Positions 1 to 4,835 of a stretch of DNA of 8,600 nucleotides are shown piece by piece (the first letter of the stretch is position 1; each line of letters begins with the position of its first letter). The notes beneath the pieces are model-generated. The model saw only the letters and a list, made by a program, of their open reading frames with translations, ran no database searches and was not told where the DNA came from. The stretch is from positions 1 through 8,600 of the forward strand of contig JAGVZJ010000023.1 in the NCBI GenBank assembly GCA_018302725.1, read 5' to 3'. This stretch comes from Candidatus Woesearchaeota archaeon. Lineage in GTDB: Archaea > Nanobdellota > Nanobdellia > SCGC-AAA011-G17 > GW2011-AR20. A program made the position numbers and the translations under genes.

Positions 1-81
1 ACCCATTCCAAAACTGCCGAACAGGAAAAGCAAGGCTACAGCTGCAAGAACCCAGACCCAAACATTTTTGTTTTCTTCCAT
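1..81 (-). CDS. Start of an unrecognised protein with an N-terminal membrane segment (partial)
   Basis: Only the first 27 residues are visible; the gene runs off the left edge. It starts MEENKN and then enters a hydrophobic stretch (VWVWVLAAVALLFLFG), so it is an exported or membrane-anchored protein, like most of its neighbours. A GGAGG ribosome binding site lies at 92-96, ten bases before the ATG at 81. Two in-frame ATGs at 87 and 90 are possible; the one at 90 overlaps the stop of the preceding gene as ATGA but is only one base from the GGAGG. It is the fourth gene of the operon that starts at 1767. Function cannot be called from this fragment. Confidence 0.6.
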   Translation of the reverse strand, partial: MEENKNVWVWVLAAVALLFLFGSFGMG

Positions 82-86
82 AAACA

Positions 87-665
87 TCATTCCTCCATTT
101 CCTTTTTCATATTTTCAAACTCTTTTTTTGTTATTTCTCCCTTAGCAAATCTCTTTCTCAAAATATAGAGGGGAGTCTCTGAGGCAGTATTTTTTATTCC
201 AAATATATAAATAATCCACACTATTAAAAAAATAACTGCTGCAGAAAGCAATATCCAGAAAATGTTCCAGTAGCCATAATTGCTATAATCATAATTCGCT
301 GGGTAATTACCCATCATCCCTCTACCCATCATCATATTTATCATACTGCCAGAACTCATCATTCCATAACCGATATAAACATTCTCATTACAGTAAAGCC
401 GTTTTGCCATGTTGATATGCACTTGTTTTAAAGATTCAGAGCCTTCTCCACCCATCATGTTATCCATAAGCTCATGGCTTTCTCCAGGATGCATTTGTTC
501 CATATAATAATCCCCTATTGATTCCAATTGATCATTAGTCATGTCATCACAGGCAATTCTTGATTTTATTAAGCTTTCAGCTTTCGTAAAATCTTCTTCT
601 CCATTTACATTTGTTATCAATGATACGGTTAATAAAACCAATAATAACAACATTATTTTTTTCAT
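87..665 (-). CDS. Exported Met-rich membrane protein with a C-terminal SHOCT domain
   Basis: 192 residues. A signal peptide (about 1-22) is followed by a helical acidic region (27-93) with Cys39 and Cys92, whose body resembles small exported helical domains with no settled function. A Met-rich stretch (101-119: 9 Met in 19 residues, mixed with Gly and Ser) follows, then a membrane span (133-156). The C-terminus (166-190, LRKRFAKGEITKKEFENMKK) matches the SHOCT domain, a short helical module often at the end of membrane proteins. Clustered Met on the outer face is a known way to bind Cu(I); that it does so here is inferred. The start has a GGGGGG run seven bases upstream. The gene lies 14 bases after the cupredoxin gene and its stop overlaps a possible next start. 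Confidence 0.85.
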   Translation of the reverse strand: MKKIMLLLLVLLTVSLITNVNGEEDFTKAESLIKSRIACDDMTNDQLESIGDYYMEQMHPGESHELMDNMMGGEGSESLKQVHINMAKRLYCNENVYIGYGMMSSGSMINMMMGRGMMGNYPANYDYSNYGYWNIFWILLSAAVIFLIVWIIYIFGIKNTASETPLYILRKRFAKGEITKKEFENMKKEMEE

Positions 666-679
666 ATTTTTACCCCCCT

Positions 680-1087
680 TTATTCAACTATTACTGTTCC
701 TGTTCCCATACCCATGCTGCAGGCAAAAGTATAAGTCCCTTTTTTATTAGGTGTAAATTCAACAGTATCCTCTGGAGTCTTTAAATATTTCCTAATCCCA
801 AAATCCCTTATTGTAAAATCTCTTAAACAGCCAGAAACAGTTTTATCTAAGCTTATGCTTACTGGCTGGTTTACTTTTACTTTGATAGTATTTGGGTAAT
901 AATTGTAATTTTTTAATCCTATAACTACTTTTTGTATCTCTCCTTCATTAGCTGCAGCAACATTTCCAACAATTTCTTTATTGCTATTTTCACCATTTCT
1001 TAAAATAAAAAACCCTGCAAAAATCACTATTGCAATAATTCCAAGCATATATAAAGTAGACTTTTTAATTTCTATATTTTCTTTCAT
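680..1087 (-). CDS. Membrane-anchored cupredoxin-like protein
   Basis: 135 residues from the ATG at 1087. This start is chosen because it overlaps the stop of the upstream gene as ATGA; a longer reading from 1156 would only add sequence lying inside that gene. Residues 11-29 form an N-terminal membrane anchor. The rest (50-135) has the cupredoxin pattern: a strand with NYYPNTIKVKVNQPVSI, a first Cys in SGCLRDFTI (Cys87), and a late loop EFTPNKKGTYTFACSMGMGTG holding Cys123, Met125 and Met127. The usual ligand His residues of plastocyanin-type proteins are absent; Cys and Met are the likely ligands, so Cu(I) binding or transfer is more probable than plain electron transfer. The domain would face outside. 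It follows a Met/Gly-rich membrane protein in the same operon. Confidence 0.85.
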   Translation of the reverse strand: MKENIEIKKSTLYMLGIIAIVIFAGFFILRNGENSNKEIVGNVAAANEGEIQKVVIGLKNYNYYPNTIKVKVNQPVSISLDKTVSGCLRDFTIRDFGIRKYLKTPEDTVEFTPNKKGTYTFACSMGMGTGTVIVE

Positions 1088-1767
1088 TGCAAAAGCACGC
1101 TCCTTGGCCCAAATACCATTATCAAAATAGTAATTGTTGTAAGTACAAAACTCCATACAATTATAAAAAACTCACTATCCTTATGCTTTCTCTCTTCATT
1201 TCTTGTTTCTTTGTATACCATAAAATTCAACCCAATCATAATAACTGCTGATACGAGAAAAACTATAACTCCGGCTGCTTTTAGATTATCATTAAGCATC
1301 ATTATGGCTGTCATCGCCCCCATCAACCCCCCCATAAATCCTGCAGTTATGCCTTCCATAAAGCCCATTATCCCGCAGCATTTTCCGTTTAATCCCCCAA
1401 AGATTATTCCTATTAACATTCCAAAAATACTCCCATAAAACATGCCGTTTGTCGAACCTATATAAAATCCAGCCAAAAAACCAGATATCATACCAATTGT
1501 CATTCCTATCATCATCCCGGTCATGCATGGGAATTCTTTATATGCTCTAACTTGTCTTATCGAAGGCAATATCAAAGAGTAGCTCAGTATTGCAAAAAAT
1601 AAATAAAACCCATATTTTGGAATGAAATTTTCTACATATCTTAATTTTAAGAGGTAGAATAATCCAAATATTGCAAAGGATGTTATTAAAGATACAAAAA
1701 CTGTTTTTATTATCTCTCCTTCCACACCGTCGTTTGACAATGATTTCATGAATTCTTTGAATGACAT
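1084..1767 (-). CDS. Polytopic Met/Gly-rich membrane protein, possible metal transport or binding
   Basis: 227 residues with about seven membrane spans (roughly 24-42, 54-70, 85-104, 108-127, 131-155, 163-185, 200-219). The core (80-155) is very rich in Gly and Met: PCMTGMMIGMTIGM, then GSTNGMFYGSIFGM, then GKCCGIMGFMEG and GFMGGLMGAM. It reads like repeated glycine-zipper helices with Met on one face. Cys81, Cys130 and Cys131 are further candidate ligands. I recall this type of protein beside cupredoxins and copper genes in other prokaryotes, but no function is established to my knowledge. It is the first gene of its operon: the proximal TATA box is centred 26 bp before the ATG, so the message may be leaderless. 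Its stop overlaps the cupredoxin start by ATGA. Confidence 0.8.
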   Translation of the reverse strand: MSFKEFMKSLSNDGVEGEIIKTVFVSLITSFAIFGLFYLLKLRYVENFIPKYGFYLFFAILSYSLILPSIRQVRAYKEFPCMTGMMIGMTIGMISGFLAGFYIGSTNGMFYGSIFGMLIGIIFGGLNGKCCGIMGFMEGITAGFMGGLMGAMTAIMMLNDNLKAAGVIVFLVSAVIMIGLNFMVYKETRNEERKHKDSEFFIIVWSFVLTTITILIMVFGPRSVLLQ

Positions 1768-1788
1768 TTTAAATTTTATATAAGTTTA

Positions 1789-1797
1789 ATATATAAG
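1789..1797 (-). promoter_or_regulatory. Proximal TATA box for the operon starting at 1767
   Basis: CTTATATAT on the minus strand, centred 26 bp before the ATG. Archaeal transcription starts about 25 bp after the TATA box, so a leaderless message beginning at the ATG is predicted. Confidence 0.55.
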
Positions 1798-1807
1798 CAT
1801 AAGTTTA

Positions 1808-1816
1808 ATATATAAG
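1808..1816 (-). promoter_or_regulatory. Distal TATA box for the operon starting at 1767, next to an operator
   Basis: CTTATATAT in the second repeat copy, centred 45 bp before the ATG, which would give a leader of about 19 bases. It lies exactly 8 bp from the palindrome at 1825-1838, the same gap as in the promoter of the gene starting at 5504. This suggests it is the regulated one of the two boxes. Confidence 0.55.
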
Positions 1817-1824
1817 CTATTCTG

Positions 1825-1838
1825 TGAAATTAGTTTCA
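1825..1838. promoter_or_regulatory. Palindromic operator candidate, second copy
   Basis: TGAAATTAGTTTCA differs by one base from the perfect palindrome TGAAACTAGTTTCA at 5543-5556; the identity extends two bases leftward to TGTGAAA in both. It stands upstream of the TATA boxes of the operon starting at 1767. The likely binder is the winged-helix regulator encoded at 5598-6086 (inferred). Confidence 0.65.
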
Positions 1839-1858
1839 GTTATTTACACAGTATTTCA

Positions 1859-2122
1859 CTATCTAAACTTATTATAAACCATTGCAAACAAAGCACCAAT
1901 CAGCCAGCTAATAATAGTCCCTGTAATTAAACTGACTAATGAATAGCTAAAACTTCTTGTAACAACAAGATTGTTTATATCTATCCCGTGAAACAAGTAA
2001 CTCCCTAATGTTGCAGTCAGTCCAGGAGCAATCCATACAGCAAATATGCAAACCAAGTAAACAATGGCTGCAGTAACTGCCAGGCTGTTTGCTACTTTAG
2101 TTATCTTCAATTTAGTATCCAT
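1859..2122 (-). CDS. DUF5676 family membrane protein
   Basis: 87 residues with two membrane spans (about 13-32 and 62-83). The pattern VANSLAVTAAIVYLVC, then SYLFHGID, then a second helix ending WLIGALFAMVYNKF fits the DUF5676 family of small membrane proteins, which I know as often sitting near metal-handling genes; its function is unknown. A loop His (His45) and Cys25 are the only plausible ligands. The start at 2122 has a GGGGGG run six bases upstream and lies 19 bases after the preceding stop, so it is the last gene of the ten-gene operon. About 20 bases after its stop comes the operator of the next operon; no T-rich terminator is evident between them, so some read-through is possible. 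Confidence 0.8.
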   Translation of the reverse strand: MDTKLKITKVANSLAVTAAIVYLVCIFAVWIAPGLTATLGSYLFHGIDINNLVVTRSFSYSLVSLITGTIISWLIGALFAMVYNKFR

Positions 2123-2141
2123 TTTACACCCCCCTTTATAT

Positions 2142-2351
2142 TTATGTCAGACAATCTTTATATATGCTTGGATGGTGGCTCATATGCTCTTTCCAAGATT
2201 CTTCAGTATACCCCGGAGCAGGGTTGCATTTTTCTTCTGTTGACTTCCCGGAATCTTTCCATGCCTGAATACTCCCTGGAAAAAATGTTAAAACCAAAAG
2301 CCCAATGACGAGTATTCCCGCTATGATATACATGATAATTTGTTTATCCAT
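2142..2351 (-). CDS. Small single-span protein with an outer Cys/His/Met tail
   Basis: 69 residues. A membrane anchor (about 5-24) is followed by a short hydrophilic tail with two Cys (42 and 67) bracketing GYTEESWKEHMSHHPSIY, which holds His56, Met57, His59 and His60. With the N-terminus inside, the tail would face outside, giving a compact Cys/His/Met site fit for metal binding or a disulfide. The family is not one I can name. The ATG at 2351 is supported by a GGGGG run eight bases upstream. It lies 36 bases after the CC-H membrane protein gene and 19 before the DUF5676 gene, in the same operon. Confidence 0.75.
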   Translation of the reverse strand: MDKQIIMYIIAGILVIGLLVLTFFPGSIQAWKDSGKSTEEKCNPAPGYTEESWKEHMSHHPSIYKDCLT

Positions 2352-2387
2352 TTCATAAACCCCCTACTTTTTTACTATGTTTATAAT

Positions 2388-2813
2388 TCATTTTTTTGCA
2401 TCCTCCATTTTATTTTTATGCCTTATTAATAAGGTTATCCCAATTATATTAGACAATATGCCAATACCTAAAAACCATGCCTGATACTTTGTTAAAGTCA
2501 CTGCTAAGCCTGATATTCCTATCAATGGAATAACCTGTAATAAAAAATGACTACAACAAGCAACCATTGATCCTCCTGAAATTGCTCCAGTAGCAGCGAC
2601 TGTCCCTGTTATTTGTGCTGTGTGCTTTATAGCAGTATAAAGGCCAATCTGCACTCCAAATCCAATGGCTAAAGGAAAAATCAAATACCACATGCTTCTT
2701 AAATTCAGGAAAGCAAACTCTATCCCTTGAAAGGTACTTACAATTATAAGAGAGAACAGCAACAATCCAATTCCAGATAATACACCATACAAGACTGAAT
2801 TATTTCTCACCAT
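2388..2813 (-). CDS. Four-span membrane protein with a CCSH motif
   Basis: 141 residues from the ATG at 2813, which overlaps the upstream stop by seven bases; a GTG at 2825 would add four residues and overlap more. About four membrane spans (8-26, 40-62, 90-107, 112-130). The distinctive part is GGSMVACCSHFLLQVIPLIGISGLA (80-104): a CC pair (86-87) and His89 at the mouth of a helix. A CC at a membrane face followed by a hydrophobic helix recalls the mercury carriers of the MerT kind and other heavy-metal permeases, but the rest of the protein does not match them clearly. Role in moving or sensing a thiophilic metal is inferred only. A hydrophilic basic tail closes the protein. Confidence 0.75.
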   Translation of the reverse strand: MVRNNSVLYGVLSGIGLLLFSLIIVSTFQGIEFAFLNLRSMWYLIFPLAIGFGVQIGLYTAIKHTAQITGTVAATGAISGGSMVACCSHFLLQVIPLIGISGLAVTLTKYQAWFLGIGILSNIIGITLLIRHKNKMEDAKK

Positions 2814-3247
2814 TTTTTGCAGCACTCGACTAATTTTCTTGCAATATCTCCTAGTTTTCCTTTATCTTTAAAAGAATAAATAATAGCAAATAATCCCCAG
2901 ATTAAAACTAAAAAATATAAAACATTAAAAGAGTAATTAAGTCCTTCAATTAAAGTGTATCCAATTAAGATTAAAGTCAAAAGAAAAGGCAGTCCAAATA
3001 GTTTAAGCTCTTCCTTTATCTTATTCTCGATTAAATAAAAAATTCCAAGCGTGCTTTCTCCAATTAAAATTGCCAGGATCGTCTTGTCTAAAAAATTCCC
3101 GTACCAGTACAAAATTAAAAAAAATGCCCAAGAAATAAAAACACTGGCACAAATCACGCATATTTTATTTTTCTTAAAAATTGGTTTAATTAAGAGAAAG
3201 ATAAAAAATAATACGGTTATTAATAATAAAACACTGAAGAGATTCAT
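2807..3247 (-). CDS. Polytopic membrane protein with CxxC and a terminal CC
   Basis: 146 residues from the ATG at 3247, one base after the upstream stop. A TTG at 3268 would add seven residues; it has a GGAGG but only two bases away, so I prefer the ATG. About four or five hydrophobic helices: 2-22, 33-50, 54-73, 85-103, 107-125. KICVICASVFISW (28-40) has a CxxC at a helix start, a layout shared with thiol-redox and metal-binding membrane proteins. The C-terminus ends ECCKKW, adding a CC on the side predicted to be cytoplasmic. Family not recognised. It lies between the HCPLC membrane protein and the CCSH membrane protein in the operon, with starts overlapping or nearly so, which indicates coupled translation and a shared process. 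Confidence 0.7.
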   Translation of the reverse strand: MNLFSVLLLITVLFFIFLLIKPIFKKNKICVICASVFISWAFFLILYWYGNFLDKTILAILIGESTLGIFYLIENKIKEELKLFGLPFLLTLILIGYTLIEGLNYSFNVLYFLVLIWGLFAIIYSFKDKGKLGDIARKLVECCKKW

Positions 3248-3248
3248 T

Positions 3249-3773
3249 TTAAATAACAAGTTGAACAATTCCTCCTACTATTATTAATATCAAAAGTGTT
3301 AAAACAATACCTTGAAAAGGTATTAATTTTCCATTCCTTATTTCAGTTATTTTTTTACTTAAACCTGGAGAAATAAAAACGATTAATCCCCCCATTAAAG
3401 CTGAAACAAGTGAATAATCAAATGCATACGTCTTTCCATATTCACCAATAAACGGAAGATACAAGGGTCCAATGCTCTTGAATATTGGTATTAAAGGCCA
3501 TACAGTAAGTGCAAAAATGGCTATACTTACAAAAATATTCTGAAAGGGAATATAGCTCCATCTTTTTCCTATAACCCTTGAGAACCACATACCCATAGAC
3601 ATGGCAAAAGCCCCTATAAATAATGCAACAACTATTTTACTTACGCCAAGCCAAACAGCCCCTGCAGCAGCTACTCCAGCACCTATTGTGCAAAGAGGAC
3701 AATGGGCCATTACTCTTGGAGTTAAGAATAGAGTAAATATCCCTGATAAAAATAAAATAATTTTTTTTGACAT
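3249..3773 (-). CDS. Membrane protein with signal peptide and HCPLCTIGAG motif
   Basis: 174 residues. A cleavable-looking signal (about 1-23, ending PRVMA) leaves a mature protein beginning HCPLCTIGAG, so His24, Cys25 and Cys28 would sit at or near the new N-terminus. That is a striking place for a CxxC: an N-terminal amine, a His and two thiols together can hold copper or form a disulfide. Four further membrane spans follow (about 31-66, 75-96, 118-135, 153-173). I recall similar HCPLCT proteins of unknown function in uncultivated bacteria and archaea, but cannot name a family. It starts one base after the stop of the DUF411 gene and precedes the CxxC membrane protein, in the same operon. 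Confidence 0.75.
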   Translation of the reverse strand: MSKKIILFLSGIFTLFLTPRVMAHCPLCTIGAGVAAAGAVWLGVSKIVVALFIGAFAMSMGMWFSRVIGKRWSYIPFQNIFVSIAIFALTVWPLIPIFKSIGPLYLPFIGEYGKTYAFDYSLVSALMGGLIVFISPGLSKKITEIRNGKLIPFQGIVLTLLILIIVGGIVQLVI

Positions 3774-3774
3774 C

Positions 3775-4260
3775 TTACAATCTCATCCATTCTGCATAAC
3801 TCCCATCATTATTAATAGCATAAATCACAAAATCCCCTCTTTTTACTCCGGGCATTCCAGGACTTCCATTAGGCATTCCAGGCATTGCTATACCTTTGAT
3901 ATCTGGTTTTTCAGTTAATAATTTGTTAACAACTTCTAAAGGGATATGACCTTCAACAAAATAATTACCCATGACAGTTGTGTGGCAGCTTTCCATAGTA
4001 CTTGGAATTCCGTATTTTCTTTTTATTGCTTGAAGATCCTCTAAATCAACAACATTTGTTTTAGAATTTCCTTTACTTTTAAAATAACTTGAATATACCC
4101 CACAACAACCGCAGCTTCCAGATTTATAAAGTACTATATCCCCCTCAAAATTATTAACAGCTTCAAAGCTGCTTACATTCTTGCTTCCAAAAGCAAAAAA
4201 TATGATTCCTAAAAAAATTACAATTATCATTCCCCAAATAAGAAATGTTTTTTTGACCAT
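3775..4260 (-). CDS. Membrane-anchored DUF411 metal-binding protein
   Basis: 161 residues. An N-terminal anchor (7-24) is followed by a clear DUF411 domain (about 41-156): VLYKSGSCGCCGVY (Cys50, Cys52, Cys53), then MESCHTTVMGNYFVEGHIP (Cys92, His93, His105), then the hallmark GIAMPGMPNGSPGMPG (123-138). DUF411 is a copper-linked family, usually periplasmic in bacteria and found with copper efflux genes; the conserved Cys and His are the presumed ligands. Here the anchor would hold the domain on the outer face. The start at 4260 follows the GMVGGC gene by six bases; the GGAGG inside that gene's Val-Gly-Gly codons is the nearest ribosome binding site, 13 bases away. It is the strongest single pointer to metal handling in this operon. 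Confidence 0.93.
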   Translation of the reverse strand: MVKKTFLIWGMIIVIFLGIIFFAFGSKNVSSFEAVNNFEGDIVLYKSGSCGCCGVYSSYFKSKGNSKTNVVDLEDLQAIKRKYGIPSTMESCHTTVMGNYFVEGHIPLEVVNKLLTEKPDIKGIAMPGMPNGSPGMPGVKRGDFVIYAINNDGSYAEWMRL

Positions 4261-4266
4261 TTTAAC

Positions 4267-4509
4267 CTAACATCCTCCGACCATGCCTGATCCTGTTAAT
4301 CCCCTTGATGAACCGCCCTGAGCTCTTGCAGGAATTGTTCCGTGCATTTCATAATTCATTATTTCATTATCGGTCCAACCTCTTGTATCGATTGCATTAC
4401 TGCTTGTTGTGTTTCCAGTTATACTTGATGCTTGGTATGTCAAAAAAAGCGCTATTAAAAACAATGTACCTATAGCTACAATCATCAATGTATTCCTTTT
4501 TATTTCCAT
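4267..4509 (-). CDS. Short anchored protein ending in GMVGGC
   Basis: 80 residues. A membrane span (about 8-25) is followed by a Ser/Thr/Asn-rich linker, a more ordered stretch DTRGWTDNEIMNYEMHGTIP (41-60), and a Gly/Ser-rich tail ending GSGMVGGC, with Cys80 the last residue and the only Cys. With the N-terminus inside, the tail faces outside. The same six-residue ending occurs on the two neighbouring anchored proteins. The start abuts the upstream stop exactly (TGAATG), with a GGGGG run seven bases ahead, so translation is coupled. Family not recognised; the body shares nothing obvious with the other two GMVGGC proteins besides the layout anchor, linker, tail. A metal-binding thiol or a site of lipid or protein attachment are both possible. 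Confidence 0.8.
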   Translation of the reverse strand: MEIKRNTLMIVAIGTLFLIALFLTYQASSITGNTTSSNAIDTRGWTDNEIMNYEMHGTIPARAQGGSSRGLTGSGMVGGC

Positions 4510-4680
4510 TCAACAACCCCCGACCATTCCAGGCGATGCTACGCTTCTTGATATATCTGTTATTGTCTGTGCAGCTTCAACATTTCCTAAACCTGCTCTG
4601 AAAGTTAAAACCAATGCAGCAACAAAAAGCACACCTATCACTCCCCATAAAATCATTCTTGTATCTATTTTTTTACTCAT
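4510..4680 (-). CDS. 56-residue anchored protein ending in GMVGGC
   Basis: A small gene easily missed by a length cut-off. It reads MSKKIDTRMI, then a hydrophobic span (about 9-27), a short polar segment (AAQTITDISRSVAS) and the ending PGMVGGC. Cys56 is the last residue and the only Cys. Support: an ATG overlapping the upstream stop (ATGA with the Cys-peptide gene), a GGGGG run ten bases ahead, an intact frame, and a stop that abuts the next ATG. The GMVGGC ending uses different synonymous codons from the two relatives (Val GTC or GTT, Gly GGG, GGT or GGA, Cys TGT or TGC), which argues that the peptide, not the DNA, is kept. Function unknown. Confidence 0.82.
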   Translation of the reverse strand: MSKKIDTRMILWGVIGVLFVAALVLTFRAGLGNVEAAQTITDISRSVASPGMVGGC

Positions 4681-4790
4681 TTTCTTTTAGCCCCCTTCAA
4701 TTTTTTAGATGGTTTTTGTTTATTGAAAAAACCCGATTTATCCATGTCCTTGCAGCATCCTTTATTATTTTTTGTTTCACAGCATTCCAT
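4677..4790 (-). CDS. 37-residue CC...CC peptide, probable small metal-binding protein
   Basis: The peptide begins MECCETKNNKGCCKDMDKSG and continues with a Lys-rich tail to 37 residues. Two CC pairs (residues 3-4 and 12-13) lie eight residues apart, followed by a basic, otherwise polar tail; no signal or membrane span, so it should be cytoplasmic, unlike its neighbours. Support for being real: a textbook GGAGG four bases before the ATG, and a stop that overlaps the next ATG as ATGA. Four thiols in the first 13 residues suit binding of Cu(I) or Zn, as in small metallothionein-like or metallochaperone peptides (inferred by composition only, no family match). A different frame through the same bases (4697-4885) lacks this support. 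Confidence 0.7.
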   Translation of the reverse strand: MECCETKNNKGCCKDMDKSGFFNKQKPSKKLKGAKRK

Positions 4791-4835
4791 TTTTCCTCCA
4801 TTTTTAAAAAGGGAAAAAGATGCAAGAAATAATAT

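Larger units (their letters stand above)
1780..1817. repeat. Perfect tandem 19-bp repeat carrying two TATA boxes
   Basis: The unit ATAAGTTTAATATATAAGC occurs twice head to tail, at 1780-1798 and 1799-1817, with no mismatch. Read on the minus strand each copy holds CTTATATAT (1789-1797 and 1808-1816), a good archaeal TATA box. The duplication therefore doubles the core promoter of the gene starting at 1767. Confidence 0.9.

Noticed and set aside
70..75. GDIKHE in the phosphoesterase (residues 70-75), in place of the common GDxxD form, seen as a possible loss of an active-site residue
   Set aside because: This form is, to my knowledge, usual for the Lhr-associated COG1407 proteins, and all other metal ligands are present, so the enzyme is probably intact. 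(Positions given are residues of the 6075-6767 product.)
1084..1767. Gly/Met repeats taken as a DNA-level tandem repeat
   Set aside because: The Gly-Met pattern is irregular at the base level and follows membrane-helix periodicity; it is a protein feature, not a nucleotide repeat.
2388..2813. Calling the CCSH membrane protein a MerT mercury transporter
   Set aside because: Only the CC at a membrane face agrees; there is no MerA, MerP or MerR nearby and the helix pattern differs, so the name would overstate the evidence.
4773..4782. TGTTTCACAG inside the small Cys-peptide gene, resembling half of the operator
   Set aside because: It lacks the mirrored half and a TATA box at the right distance, and it lies within a coding frame in the middle of an operon.
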